A DNA stretch of 64,000 nucleotides from Enoplolaimus lenunculus (lineage: Eukaryota; Nematoda; Enoplea; Enoplida; Thoracostomopsidae), in the NCBI GenBank assembly GCA_030248215.1, contig JASANG010000546.1, positions 1-64,000 on the forward strand, written 5' to 3'. The position numbers were made by a program, and so were the translations under genes. The stretch's first letter is position 1. Each line of letters opens with the position of its first letter. The notes beneath the pieces are model-generated. The model had not been told where the DNA came from, searched no databases, and worked only from the letters and a program-made list of their open reading frames with translations. Shown here piece by piece: positions 30,661-43,684 of this stretch.

Positions 30661-32203
30661 CTAATTGTCTGGGGCCAACAGTTTGAATGTGGATAGTCCT
30701 ACAGTGTCAGTGCGACCGAAAAAAGGAGGTAATCCCAGGCCAGAAGTACCTTGGCCCATAGGTACCTCCGGCTGCCATACAGCAGAGAGCGATTGAGCCT
30801 CCTGGGATTCCTCAGCGGTATTGTTTGCGTGGTGCCAAGGATTGTCCGGAACCTCAATTCCCATTGCCTCCAATACTGCCAAGGGGTTTCCAGACTCCTC
30901 TCGATCACCCTCCCTTGGCGGTCCAGCCTCTTCCCTGCGTCGCCTTTGCAGTTCCTCCACCCGCTCGCTCTGTGTAAGTTGCATCGGGGCGAGTGGATGA
31001 CCATCGGGCAAGGTCGGCGGATTAGCTGGAAGAGGGGCGGGAGTCAACTGGAGATGGCGGAGGTCCCGGCTGAATGGGGCGTCGAGCATCTTCCGCATTT
31101 TCTGGACCAGTAGTGGTAAAGGCAATGGTCCTCCGGTGAGCAGACAGCGCTCAGCGAGCTAATGTTCGGTGATGTTGTGGAAGTTGTGGGTCAGGTAGCG
31201 GTGGTAAAGGTACGGGGCTTTAGTAGAATAAAACCCGATCATCGCTGCGTATCCCTCCACGACTACACGAGCGTTGTTGGAGAGCTCGCTGAGGGGCATC
31301 AGCGGGAGCAGGGTGACGCGCGGGTTGGATTGGCACTCCCTCGCAAGCTCGGAGACGTGCGCGTGTACCATGCGCGCCACGGTGTCGGGGTTCGCCGCCG
31401 CAGATTGTGATGCGGACCACCAACGGCGGGGCTACCAACCGTGCGATCCGGCAGAGCATTGGAATGTCGGCACCCGGGAACGCGATGACAGCGACATCCG
31501 GGTGGCCGTAATATTCCGCCCATAAGGGGAAGGCCGATTCGTCGCCGACGATGATGTGGCGCCGGTAATATTGGTCCCCGTGATCGAAGTGCCGCGCAAG
31601 GTACTCAATGGCGCGGCCGGCGAAGTTGGTGTAGGTCGTGACGAGCTCCAGAGTATTCTGAACCCCGTAGACGTCTTCGCCAATGCCGAGCGCAGGATCC
31701 CAGGGGTCACAATAAAGGACCTGGTGCCCTGAGATCCCACGAAGATGTTCCCGCATCCCCGGAGCAACAAACTTGTGGTATGTTAAGGCATACACAAGCG
31801 GCTCTAGCATCGTCTCACGCCCAAAGCGATGAAACGTGTCACGGGGAGGCGGGATGCCGATACAAACGTATTGTCGGCATTCTGACGCCGTCGCCTTCAT
31901 CCAGCTGGCGACAGCGCTGTCGTCGTGGCGTATGAAGTGCCACGCGGCGCCGAGTGCCTGGATCATGCACCAAGCCGCGCCCAGTGGGGTTTGAAAAGCC
32001 AACCCCACAAAGAGTAGGCTGAGGACCTGCGCAGTGCCAGGTATCGCTGTTATGCATAGGGCAGGGCGTGTGTCGTTGCGAGGGGCCGGGGGGCCAAAAT
32101 ACACGCTGAGAGGATAATCGGAAGCGGTGCTGGGATTGGCTTTCTTCACTGTAGCCATCGTCCCCCCATCTTCAGCGTTGTTGTACCCGCGGAAGTCTGC
32201 CAT
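30661..32203 (-). pseudogene. NADAR-like plus SGNH-like paralogue, deletion and UAG
   Basis: An ATG start (32,203) opens 327 codons collinear with the gene at 22.5-20.9 kb: YPLSVYFGPPAP, TPLGAAWCMIQALGAA, KFVAPGMREHL, NFAGRAIEYLARHF, then HIIVGDESAFPLW and FPGADIPMLCRIARLV. After ICGG about 40 residues present in the paralogue are missing and the frame shifts. Homology resumes in another frame (NPDTVARMVHAHV, TLLPLMPLSEL), meets an in-frame TAG (31,161-31,159) after ITEH, and continues with LLTGGPLP and an Arg/Glu-rich tail to 30,661. As in the 20.9-kb gene, the NADAR catalytic residues are replaced. Probably non-functional. Confidence 0.7.
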
Positions 32204-32204
32204 G

Positions 32205-32560
32205 GCCCTGTCGTTGTTGTTGTTGTTTTACGTCGATGTCGTTGTTGGTCGTGTCAGTGGTTGCAGTGGCTGACGCGGCTGATTGATGCTGTTGTAGTGA
32301 TCGTCTCTGCCGGTCGTTGCTGTTGTAGCTGTTGCGCTATGGTTGTCGATGATGCTGTTCTATTGCCGTGAGCGTTGCTGTCACGGTGGCTGTTGTTGCT
32401 GCGGTTGTTGTTGTTGCAAGTGTTGTTGCTATAGCGGCCGTAGTTGTCACTGCAGCTGCGGTTAGTGCTGTTGTTGTTGCCTCTGGTATTGTTTTGTGTA
32501 GCGATTGTTGCTGCTGGCTTTGCTGCTGTTGTTGTTGCGGTTCCTGTCCTTGCTGCAACT
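32205..32560. repeat. GTT/GCT-rich low-complexity tract
   Basis: Imperfect runs of TTG, GTT and GCT codons-like triplets lie directly upstream of the 32,203 ATG. On the minus strand they read as CAA/AAC triplets, giving a spurious Asn/Thr/Gln-rich ORF. It is probably 5' untranslated sequence that expanded by slippage. Confidence 0.7.
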
Positions 32561-32573
32561 TCTAAGTCATGAT

Positions 32574-35500
32574 CACACACAAGAAATAGGAAGTACGTAA
32601 ACATATGCATGGGCACATGCGATACCACAATCCCTATGGGGAGGTATCCCACACGAGGTTCGATTGCGGACATTGTGACCCGAGTCCGAACGATTCTATG
32701 TCAAGTTGGTATTGTCAATGTTTTGCAACTCCGGCTATCGTGAATAAAAGCCTGAGTGTCGCTGCAGGATTAAGCTCGTTACTTCGTTCAGGGCCTGGGT
32801 TTGTTTCACGCGTTATTTGAATACAGCCCTAGGTCCCCAATACTACCCATAACTCTTTGTGGACCTGTGTAGCCACTTTGCTCAATTAGTCATTTTCGTC
32901 TTTCTACTGTGGCTAACACATTTCGAAACAGGCTCAATTGCGAGGTCGAGAGAGTTCCCAAATAAATTTTCAGGTGTGCTGGATAACTCAAGCGAGGTCC
33001 CGATTCTTTAAAGTTTCGGCGCAACTTTCATTTCAGGTTTAGATACGTAATTCGCTCGATGGACAGTATTATAGCGCTTCCTAGTTTGATGTTACTCACA
33101 ATTTTCGTTCAGCTTACTAGGTCCCTTTGCTTGCAAAGGTGGGACCAGTTCAAGGGTTGTGCGACTGCAAGAGTCGCCTCCCAAAAACTAGTACTTTTCC
33201 AACTCTTAAGGGCTCCTTTGCACCGGGAGGGGTGCATGGGAATGACCCGAGTTGGTTTGTTCGTAATCAGTTTTATGCAACCACTGCGAGCTGGATCGAA
33301 TGGAACCGTCGGCCACTCTTCTTATGTGAAGTCGAATTATCTTCCTAACAAGCGCTGTAATTTAAGACTTTGCCTGCCACATATCAACTGTAATGCTCAA
33401 TTAAAGTTCAGTTGAAAGGACTCATTAAAGCTAACAGAGTGAATTCCACTCACAAGACGTACTGTTAGATAGAAAGATAAACACGGGTTTGTACCCGGCC
33501 TAAACGAGCTTAGGCCTTTCGACAGGGTTCGGCGTCGGGACTCTGCATTAAGGTTCAGGCTTCATGCGAGTCGTGGGTATTTAATGTTTAGGTCCTCTTC
33601 CGGTCATATTGTCGGGCGTATGCGGGTGCTGGATTCAGGGTGTCTCCAGTGGGCCATGTAGGTTGGTAAACCATAACTGCACATTAGACTTTGAGCAGAC
33701 TTGGGGTTTGAGTATTTGTTAGACTCATTGCTCCTCGAATAGCGGGGTACACACTTAATCAGTAAAACTTTAGCAATCCCGAGGGGCACTCGTGCCAATA
33801 TGAGACCGAGAGGATAAAATTTATGGTGCATGACGTTCTCTAAACCTCGTTGAGATCCTACATTTTTAGGCTTCGTTTGCGCAAGCCGATCTTCCCAAAA
33901 TAGGGGCTGGGGGGCATATGCCTATGCAGATTTTTAACCGGGTGTGCAAATGTCCGTAATAACCGCAGAAAGGGCTATATTCCATGGGGATGTGGCTATG
34001 CGTAATGATTTTGACATAATTCCCGCATGATTGGGACGGCAAGGTGCATTTCGTTAGCGAGGGGTCTGAGTGATCGCTAAGAGGCATCCTGTCGCGCAAG
34101 TTCTAAGGACGCTGCATCCCTCCTGGGGCTCCTATACGGTTCGATATGCACCTCGTTCCGGTAAGGGGTTTCTTAGGCGTAGGTTGCTGCGGCTGCGAGA
34201 ACCGCTTTCCAAAAAAGGTTTAAGCATCCAGCTTAAAAAGGGACTCCTGAGCACAAAAGTGCAAGGCAAAAGCCTAGTGTCGGGTTTTGTACAATTAATA
34301 TTTACATTTACCGAAGCCGGACCAAATGGACTGTAAAACTAATTAGTTTTACATGGTCCATAAAGTATTTTGCTCACAAGCGTCATACTTATGGTCGCTG
34401 CAGGTATGGGCATGTGTACTGTTGTACACTCCTTCGAACCCCAAATTTGCAAACGAGAGCCAGTATAGCCGGGTTCAATGGTTCAGAAAGGGACAAGGGA
34501 CAGTAGGTGTCGGGATGGCAGAGCGGCGAGTGCAGGAGATACTGGGGGAACCCAAACTCACGACTTAGGTGCTAGTACGTCGATTTACAAGGTGTTCTGA
34601 TGCGAGTCTGTCGCTTAGTATCCATAATTAAGGTGGGCCATGAGCAAAGACAATTCCCCAGGCTGAGCCGAAGTACACACTCCGAAGGGCTGCTTCTAGG
34701 GTGTTATACGCTAAATTAACCAAGACAAAGGGACCCGTGGCTAGCTCAAAAATATCTCCAGAGCTTGTCGGGAAGCAATTACGCTTAAAGTTTGAATGAT
34801 CGAGGCAGGGCACTGAGGTTTAAGGGATTCTGACATATCCTTATAGCCTGATTAGGTCCGGTCGGCTCGTAGTAAGGATGGCTTTGTCCGATTTAGGACG
34901 GTTTTTTGAAAACCGTTCGGCAAAAAGATAGCCCATGGCTTACAGGTCATGCTAGACAGGATTGATGCTGGTGCTGACAGGATATAGTTGAGCTGGCACT
35001 TAAATGAGATCCGAACTGATTGCCTCACAAGCGTTGTACCCAGAATCAGCCCTTAAGAGGTTGTATGGGGAGATTGCGGCATTCATGAAATTTTAAGATT
35101 CCCAAGTATAACAAAAGTTATCGTCATGGAAACCGATGTCATCACCTAGGCATGGGTTCCGGATGGCCAGGGTGTCGGTGTAGGGGTATAATCTTCCTAT
35201 AGTCCTATCTAAGGTGCTTGCAGGGTGCGTTAGCGGGATGCCGTTTCCCACAAGGGTCGAAAACTAAGCCTAACGGGGTTTACCGTGGCATTCTGACTAA
35301 GTCCGTTATGCGACATGCTTGGGTTGACACACCATGGTGGGTTGAGCGCCGAATCGGGGGTCTATTTTCCAGTACATTTCCCAATTTATAGGTGGTGAGT
35401 GGGTTCCTATGTAGGATCGGGGTCATTCCGGCGTCGTTTGGGGTCCCGTCTGAGGGTTAGTCGGCCTGACAAATAGGTGTTTGCAACAGGGTGGGATTTC

Positions 35501-36865
35501 AGCGGGGTCTTTAATTCTGGAGACTGCCCTTTTCCTGGCGGTTTCAGACACCATTAGCATCAGATTGAACTAGGTTGTCATGTGTTGGGTGGGCCTGTGG
35601 CCACAGACTGGAGCGGCCGCAGGGACCGCCTTGCAAAAAGGTCAATTCAACTGTACGGGTATCGAGATCTTGTCGTACGGTAGTGGACTCACCTCTTTAT
35701 TTGACGATCGCTTTCTGGTGGTCTTTCCGGCTAGTCATAGAGGTGCCGGCTATTTAGGTTAGGGTGGATTATCGGCCACACCAGCGTTGCACTTAAGGAC
35801 AACCTAGGGTGGGCCCGCAGTAAAACCAAAGCACATGTGCATGTGCATAGGCGTGAAAATTTTCGGTCAGGCGGAAAAGCCGAGTTTGTCTAAATTGTGC
35901 GTTGTCATTATCGGCACGAGGGCCTGAGGGTCCCCGGGATCTACACCACTGCCCTTCCTTGCGTGCATAGGTACCTAGGAGGTGAAATAACATGCCAGGT
36001 TACCGTTTCTTACGACGACCGGGGCCGAGTTTGACCAGATTCCATATCGGCGATAACACAGACTCCTATGGTGCTCACGAGTTGTGCTATACCCCTCGAG
36101 TGTTCAGAACGTCCGAATGAGCACGCATCGGTATTGGGGACTATAACCTTGGGGGGTGTGCCGCACGGCGGGAGACGGGTCATTAGGTCTATAACAGACG
36201 GAGTCTATCCAGTTCAAATGCTTGGGTGGACTACGCGCGGGATTGTATCGGTCCGGGACCGATTAGGGTACGTGGTGCTGGTCTGGTGGGTATTAGGCTT
36301 ATAGCCTCCCGCCAAGGATAAAAGGGCCGAATCGGTGGCCGCTTGTCAAAAAGAAATCCAACTAGAATCTCGCCAAAGTTGCGTCACGATATAGAATGAG
36401 GCAACAAACCTATAAGGAGGGAAGGCAGATTATCTGGCACACAAGTGTTATACGTACCGGGTTTGTTATTACAACGAACCACGGTACCAAGAGAAATGCA
36501 AGAAAGAAGAAAATTTTAAGTCAAAAAGGGGCCAGGTGCGATCAGAGGGGCATGTAGCATCAAAATATCGAGGGATTTGCGCGGGGCCGTGCTGTTGAGG
36601 TCACAGGGCGATAAGGATTCGAGTATACGATGGACCTAGTGCACTAACTAGGCCGGTGGAGTGATATATCCAGTGAGATAGGGAGCGAAATCTGGCGGGA
36701 CGTGGGATAATGTCCCCGTCGAATCCACGAGGCTGCGCGAATTGGGTTTTTATATTCAGGCGGGTCGCGCAATTAGGACGGGAGCGCGACTAAAAGTTAG
36801 CGTTGAGGTAAGCCATGCCTCTCCGCACTCTATACTGGGTAGATCACAGGTACAGGAATAGGTTT
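32574..36865. other. Non-coding, probably decayed element sequence
   Basis: No frame is convincingly coding. A perfect 22-bp palindrome, TGTAAAACTAATTAGTTTTA plus CA, lies at 34,332-34,353. Because the adjoining 36.9-40.8 kb is an inverted decayed copy of element B, part of this stretch may be its downstream portion, but I found no envelope or pol motif that proves it. Confidence 0.35.
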
Positions 36866-39800
36866 CTACGGCTCATGAATTCCAACAACCCGACAATTCA
36901 TACGTTGCAAATAAAGTGCGTATTCAATTTCATATCCCACAGGAGTTCCGAGTCCAGATATCCAGTAGTACAAATGGTCTAAGCGATTCCCGAGATAATC
37001 AAGTCCAATTAGATGTCCAGAAAATTCATTCCATGAGCCTAATTCATTAGAAGCATACGTCAATTCAAAACTTGTTTTCGGTAGTATTGGTCGCCGGGTG
37101 ACACGGTTTTGATTTGAGCCTGGTGTGAGGTTCGGGTCACGCGTCTAGATTCAGGTCCTCGAGGACCATCCGAATCGTAAGGATAGGGAAAAGACTTTTA
37201 GTTAACTCACTAGGATAGTTCTCTATAGAACAATGCGTTGCTTCTGTGCCGACGTCTTAGGATCCTAGATAATTTTGGTTTTTAGTCGGACACCTACCCT
37301 CAACTCTTTTGGTTGGGGCCTGTGATTTGGGTTCAACACCCCTGGGGAATTCAAGGAACATTTTATGTCAATTCATTCATCATAAAAAATACAGTTCCCC
37401 ATGGGAACACGGAGCCGCCCACCCCTACCGACTGAGGGTGCGTTATCTCGTGACCCAATGGACCAACTGGGCTGACCCGTACAAACTCGGCACGTTTCCT
37501 ACGTCCGGCTTTCCCCGGTACAGCTGATTCAAACATCACAATAACAAAACAAACATTACGGCTCTACCGGTGTCAAGCGGTCCGAGTGGCTGCTAGGAAT
37601 TCCAAATTGATAATTGAAACCCTCAGAGCGCACAGCCACCGAACGCGTTGAGCTTGGCCTTCAGGAAAATTTTTTCTACGGTCACATTCGGGTTGACAGG
37701 ACTATTTTGCCTTGAAACTAATTTGTGCGGCTTATCATGTGGGTAGCTACCCTTAGCTCGAGCCCCAGGGTTTGCCAGTAGGATTGGGACTGCTTACATG
37801 TGGGTAATTCCAGTACCACCCTAGAACTATAGTTCCCACAGCAACAGTATCCCCATCCAATTTACGGAAAGATAATATCCAAAGAAAATTTTGGTCGTCC
37901 TGCCCCTCCTCGGTTGTGCCGTCAAAGTATTAATAAGCAAATAACTAGGTTCATTCAAGCAGTCAATCCTTCCAAACGAGAAAATTTTATCCTAAACCAC
38001 ACCGCTACTGAAAAACTACGCAAAGAAATTTATGGGTTGGTGTGGCCTCAGAATCCTGCCTCCCGCACGATAGATTCCCCTAACTTCTCGAAACGGGACT
38101 GGCGAGAATTTCTGATGGGGGCCGAATTAACTGTGTGGTGACCCGTGGTTGCTCCTTTCCCGTGGTCACATCCTTTCACCCAGTTAATTGGGGTTATTTG
38201 GGGAGAGAGGGTCGAGTTTTATTCGCTCAGGGGCCGGCGACATCGTCCCCAGTATTAAAATTAAGTTTCCAACCGGTGGTAAGTTGGTTCTTCGAAACTC
38301 GACGCCCTCTGGTAATTTTCTAACGCTTCGACACGGTCCCTCCCTCAAAACATAGTCCCCGGTCAGCGGGTTGCGCACCCCACCCCCAGGGCACAAATAC
38401 TTCGGGAAGGTTCCGAGTCCCCACGTGAGCTCAGTTTGTTCGCACTGGCACAATCAGTTCTAGGATTGGGCGCTCAAGTATCACAGAGTGTTCTTGCATT
38501 AACCGCATTCATGAGTGGCAATTTCGTTTGGTCGGGGGGGGGCGTCAATGGCTAAAATAAATTAAGGGACCGACTAGTGGGGTGTTAACAGGAGGTTCAT
38601 AGCCGGGGCTGGTTATAAACGTAAGTTTCATTTTCCTCAATGGACGGTCAATCGGGTGACCGTTCATGCATTTTACTAGTGCTGACATCTCTTGAGTTTA
38701 TCGGGTTAGCGTTGTAGCAAGATGGGGCATTATCCGTAAAATGCTCCATACGTGAGAATTATGATTGTCCACACGAGCCATTCAATCTCGGTGTCAATTG
38801 ACTGGTCCCAGCGCACCGAACTTTAGTTCAATTTGTCGCAGGGACTTTTTACAGGGGACTCAATTGTCCGACATGGACGCGCTGTTCGTAGGATGCTGGT
38901 GTATCGCAGCTCAGGGTTCGCTCCTTTACACAGCCAGAATTTCCCTCCCATTAGGTTGACCGGCCTTAGAGAGGTACGTTCCCTCGAAAACCCGTTGGGA
39001 TTGGTCAGACCCCGCCTGATCCCGAGGTGGTGTTGAAAATGGCGAGTTAAAATTCATTCCGCAGAGAACCAGCGTTCTAAGTAGTGCAGCACTCGCATGC
39101 CCCCTATACTAGAGTGCGCAGACGTCACACAATTACTCTATCCCTCCGGTTGAACAATCCGTGTGGACATTGAATTTCCTGGTACATTATAAGCTACAAG
39201 GTGCTTTATTTAAAGGGGGTCACATTCGTTTGGTTTTCATGGGCTTGGGGGTGATTTGCGTGAGTGTCGGCATCGGTTTCATGTAATTACACGCCGATGT
39301 CCGACAGGCAGCTCAACCACAGTTGTAGGTAGCTTATCACGTACATAATATTTAAGTGGGATATGGGACATAGCTGCCAAGAAAATTATTCCGAGCCGCC
39401 ATATCCATAGTCCCCTTGGACCAGCCAGGTCATACTTCACACAATGGAGTAAGCAATTCAATCACATATTAAGATGGGCGTCGCATCCGTTCATCGGGCT
39501 GTGTCAGGTGCTCCGAGTTACCCTGTTTTTTAATTAGTCAGTCAAACAGCTTAGGTTTGACAGACCTGCTCCATGCTTTAGGTGATAACAACCTTGAAAA
39601 TTCCTGTGAAGAAAGTATGGGATGACTAAAATCCGTTGTGGGAGTGTTGAGTCCTACACTTTCATCTAATAATTGAGCACGGACAGTCAACTCGGAGCAT
39701 CCAACACAACACAAGGAATTCGGAAGATGTGAGTAACCTTTACCGTTGGAAACGGGTCTATTTTCAGTGTTCAAAATATCTATTCTCAAAAGAATTTCCA

Positions 39801-40790
39801 AACCCTTTAATTTTATACACACGTCTCCCGTATATCCATTAAGGCAAGGCAGCACCAGGTGCTGAAAGGGGGAAAGTTCTGGAACATGGAAGTTTCTGCG
39901 TTGAGGTTTTGGTTGGAAATTAAAAGAGAGTCATTCTGCCGGAGTTGTTACTTTTATCGCTAAGCCTAAGGTGTGGTTTTAGCATGTTGTCGATACACCC
40001 AATCGAAGGGTGCACGCTGTTTAATATGTAGTCCTGATCTCAACGTTGTTTGTGTGATAGCCGAGGAACCGCAGTCGACCGCAACTGTCCCCCGGGTTAT
40101 GTGAGTGTTCTTGTGCGCCCCTTCCGTCGAAGGTTGGGTTCCTAGATAGTGTGAGTAAGTGTTTCCTCAAGAAAAGTTCCCGGCACTAGCGAATATGAGC
40201 CGGTCTTGGGTGGGACGAGCGCCATGCGTAATTAGATTATTAAGTGTTGGGAGTTGGTTGAGCTGTAAACCATGTACTCAATTCGAGTAAATGGCGTCCG
40301 GCTGAAGATTTTTGGAGCAGGGTTTTTGAATGCACAGAATGAAACAACGTTCTTAGAGCGGACGCTCAACAAGCTCCCAAAAAGACCACAATATGTACAT
40401 ATCACATGCTAACAAAGTCAAGGAACAGATACGTAACCGCGAGCAGGGTTCTTCGATTTTATTTAGTTATAATGAACAACCCTGCACTACGCGATTGGAC
40501 ATACGCAAGTAAGTTTAGATTTAAATTCGTCATGGGCTGCATAAAATTTGCCTAAAGGGAAGCAGCCTGTCATGCGTGACTAAAACAATCACATTGCATA
40601 CCTTGGAGTTTGGTGAGCGAAAGCCGTAGCTGCTCGAATTTTGCCTAAACCTGAAACAGCTAGTCCTTAGATTTTAAAATATACTTCTTTAAACAATTAG
40701 TACATAAAGTGGGTAAGCGAAAATTCGACCTCTCGGAGTTTTGCCTAGATGTATGCGAGAGGTCCCCAAAATTCAAACACACAGTCGGAT
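36866..40790 (-). pseudogene. Decayed inverted copy of retroelement B
   Basis: Four landmarks match element B in reverse order. The leader hairpin (40,728-40,764) matches 46,711-46,748. The stretch 39,972-40,160 matches 47,108-47,290 (ACCCAATCGAAGGGTGCACG). The gag start at about 39,855-39,770 has VCIKLKGLEILLRIDILNTEN against VCVKLDDVGKYFFRSNVLDAEN. The stretch 38,070-38,160 matches about 54,230-54,320. A weak match at 36,866-37,063 may correspond to part of the 1,421-codon ORF. The matches are separated by deletions and no ORF survives. Confidence 0.7.
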
Positions 40791-41199
40791 TACAATTAGA
40801 TAAACCAAAACTCTAAAGGAATAGCGGCATTCACACAATTAAATTTTAGGAGATATGGTAATTTAAATAACCATGGCGTGTCAGAAGACCAGCCAAGTTG
40901 ATGGTTACTCGCGAGAAAGTATCGGCGCTGCGCTGCATCTGAGGCCGGGGAGGGAATACAAATGTCTGGGGTACAGGGAAGGTACAAGCCTAACATAATA
41001 GAGGAGGGTGGACCAGCCCTGGGAGCACAGTGTTCAAACCTAAAGAGGGGTGTGGCCGTTTGCCCTAGTTCAGTACACTAGTCCTCCCTCTTGACCAGTT
41101 TTTCTCAGTGACTTGAGGTTTTATCCTAACCCTGTACCAGTAGTCTAACCGGGATGTCCTTGTAGTCCAATGGAATATTCATAAGGGGTGCATGGGTCG
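40791..41199. other. Non-coding sequence next to right TIR
   Basis: Nothing recognised; homology to the left TIR begins within the next 200 bp. Confidence 0.35.
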
Positions 41200-41639
41200 A
41201 GCGTTCGCCCCTTCTTTCTCTTTTGTTTTGCGAGTTATAACGCTCCACTCGGTAAAGTATGCAGTTGTCGCCCGTAGATAAAATTCGTTGAGGAGTCAGG
41301 AATTTTAGAACCAATTGTAAATGTGATTAATGGCCACTTAATGATTATATGAGGAAAAATCTTTGCACGTTGAGGTGATGGGTTAATGACCCGTGAGTTG
41401 CGTTTAACGTTGAGTTGTTCAAGACGGTGGAATTTTAAGTTTGGGGGAGAATGGCTACGGGCGTTTCGAGCAAAGGAGGGCTTTTTCATATTAGGAATTT
41501 CTGTGGGTTCTGACTACAAGTGGGGGGCTCGGAATCTCAATTTTCAGGAGCCTCGGGACGCCTAGCGAGAGATTCTGCTGGCTGACGTGTGCATACTACG
41601 ATTTTTATGGTTTAAGTTCGAGATTGTGTACACACGGGT

Positions 41640-42800
41640 TCTCAGGCAAGAAATGCCAAAACCCCGGTCTGGCCTATTCTATTTAATGGAGCTCGTCGTA
41701 CTGAGCAACAAAAATACCCAGACCATGGGTCAGGGACGTTTCGCCCGAAAATTGTACCCCATTACGACTCGAAATTTTGTATATGGAGCCTCACGGATCC
41801 GGGGGCAGAAAAACGCCAAAATGTCAATTTTTAGATACCTTGACGAGACCTATACCGTTCGATAGAGCTAATCGCGCTGAGCAAGAAAAATACCCTGACC
41901 TTGGGTCCAGGACCTCTCCTTCGAAAGTTATAGCCACCCAATGTTTTGTGAAAATTACATGTAAAATTTTACGGATCCCGGGGTGAAAAATGCAAAAATG
42001 TGAATTTCGGAATTCGCGGTTGAAACCCCACCAATCGATAGAGCTCGCCGAGCTGAGTAAGAAAAATACCCTGACTGGGGCTCGGAAATCATTCATTCAA
42101 GAGTTAGAGGTATTTATATTTTTTGAAATTTAGTGTGTGAAATTTACGGATCCGAGGTTGAAAAAATGCAAAAATGCGAATTTTGGAATTGAGCATCGAG
42201 ATTGGTATCAATCGATGCAGCTCCTTACGTTGAACAAGAAAAATACCCTGACTCGGGGTCTGCGACTCTTTGCTCGAAAGTTATAGGCCTTTTTTCGTTT
42301 TGGGAATTTTACGTGTATAATTTTACGGATCCGAGGTCGGAAAATGCCAAAATACGAATTTCGCAATCCTTAGCTGGGACCCCTACCATTCGATAGAGCT
42401 TGTCGAGCTGAGCAATAAAACCACCCTGACTTAGGGTCTGCGATCAGTCGTTAGCGAGTTACAGGTCTCTCCGTTCCCCGGTACTTTGCGTGTGTGAATT
42501 TACGGATTGGAGGGGTGGAAAATGCAAAAACACGAATTCGGGAATTCGCATTCACAGTTCCTATATTTCGATAGAGCTCAAGGGGCTGAGCAATAAAACC
42601 ACCCTGACTTGGGGTCTCCGGCTAATCGTTAACGAGTTATGAGCCCCTGAAATTTCGGAATCTCTACGGATCTTAGGACAAAATTGCAGAGTCATGTTTT
42701 CTAGCATTTGGGGTTAGGAATGGTCTCATTCGGTTCGGTGCATCCCGGGAAGCAATAAAACCACCCTGGCTGGTACCCGCGAACAGCTATTCCGAAAGCT
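41640..42800 (-). repeat. Tandem array of ~175-bp units, right
   Basis: TTTACGGATCCGAGG-type marks near 41,790, 41,970, 42,148, 42,323, 42,502 and 42,664 in inverse orientation to the left array; period 162-180 bp. Confidence 0.85.
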
Positions 42801-43684
42801 ATAACCATTACAATTCTTTAGGTCCCCACATTTCGAGTGTCTCACTGGACCGAGTTTAAGCTACTGTCAAGTTTTATCAGCTGCATGAGTCATTTTAACG
42901 GCAGGATGAGCATCATAATAGTTTTCATCAGTAGGTTCAAATAAGATTGTGGTGCATGAATCGTACTTTGGATGTTTTACTGTGCTAATTTGCTATAACC
43001 TTGTTCTTTTAATCAATGAGTTGGACTGTCCTTGTTTGGATGTTTGCTAATTGTATTTGGAACCTTGTTTTGGAACGATTCGAAATCTTTTACTAGGTAC
43101 TCGGGGTAGGCACTTTGTAGGGCGGACACCTTAGAACTCAAAGGAGAACCGGAAACCTGGCACCCGCAGCAGTAATTTCAGAATATGTCTCTTTTCACCA
43201 GGTAACCAGACTTAAACTCACTCTCGGTGTACTAGGCCACATTTATACGTTCAGCTTACAAGTTATCCTAATGGGTGTAACGGTATGCTTGAATAGGGGT
43301 GCGTTACGAGTGCCGAGATGATTTTGTATTTAGTGTGTTTCTTGTAGTTTAATTTTTTGGTTTTGCTATTTCTTAGCTAATTGCGATTTGTTATTTGGGT
43401 TCCCTATACAACGCAGGTTCTGAAAAGCTGACAGCACCCTCCTTTCCATCATTTGCTTTGGTTAAGAATACTAGGGAAAAGGATATGTCACACTCAAAAA
43501 GGAGAGTGACCTGGCGGTAAAAGTCATACATGCGTGTCGGTGGGTCTTGGAGGTTGCCTGGCACTTAGGCCTGAGTACGGCGATGTCAAAACCTTAGCGT
43601 TTTCCCCGCCTTAATCATGGGGGACTCCAATATTTCGGCGCGACCCCTTTCTGTGCTGGACAGTCAATTTCACGCGTAAATTTA

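Noticed and set aside
19015..32203. Reassigned UAG codon (alternative genetic code)
   Set aside because: UAG also ends long frames at natural places (for example 20,856) and is not common inside intact ORFs; TAA and TGA interrupt frames too. Local recoding or mutation is simpler.
32254..32673. 139-codon Asn/Thr/Gln-rich minus-strand ORF
   Set aside because: Produced by the triplet-repeat tract upstream of the NADAR paralogue; low complexity in all three frames.
37560..37620. Leu/Ser tRNA-like A box (GCGGTCCGAGTGGCTG)
   Set aside because: No GGTTCRA B box and no foldable acceptor stem.
6232..42800. Regular repeats as a CRISPR array
   Set aside because: Units of about 175 bp are contiguous, diverged and without unique spacers, in a eukaryotic transposon context.
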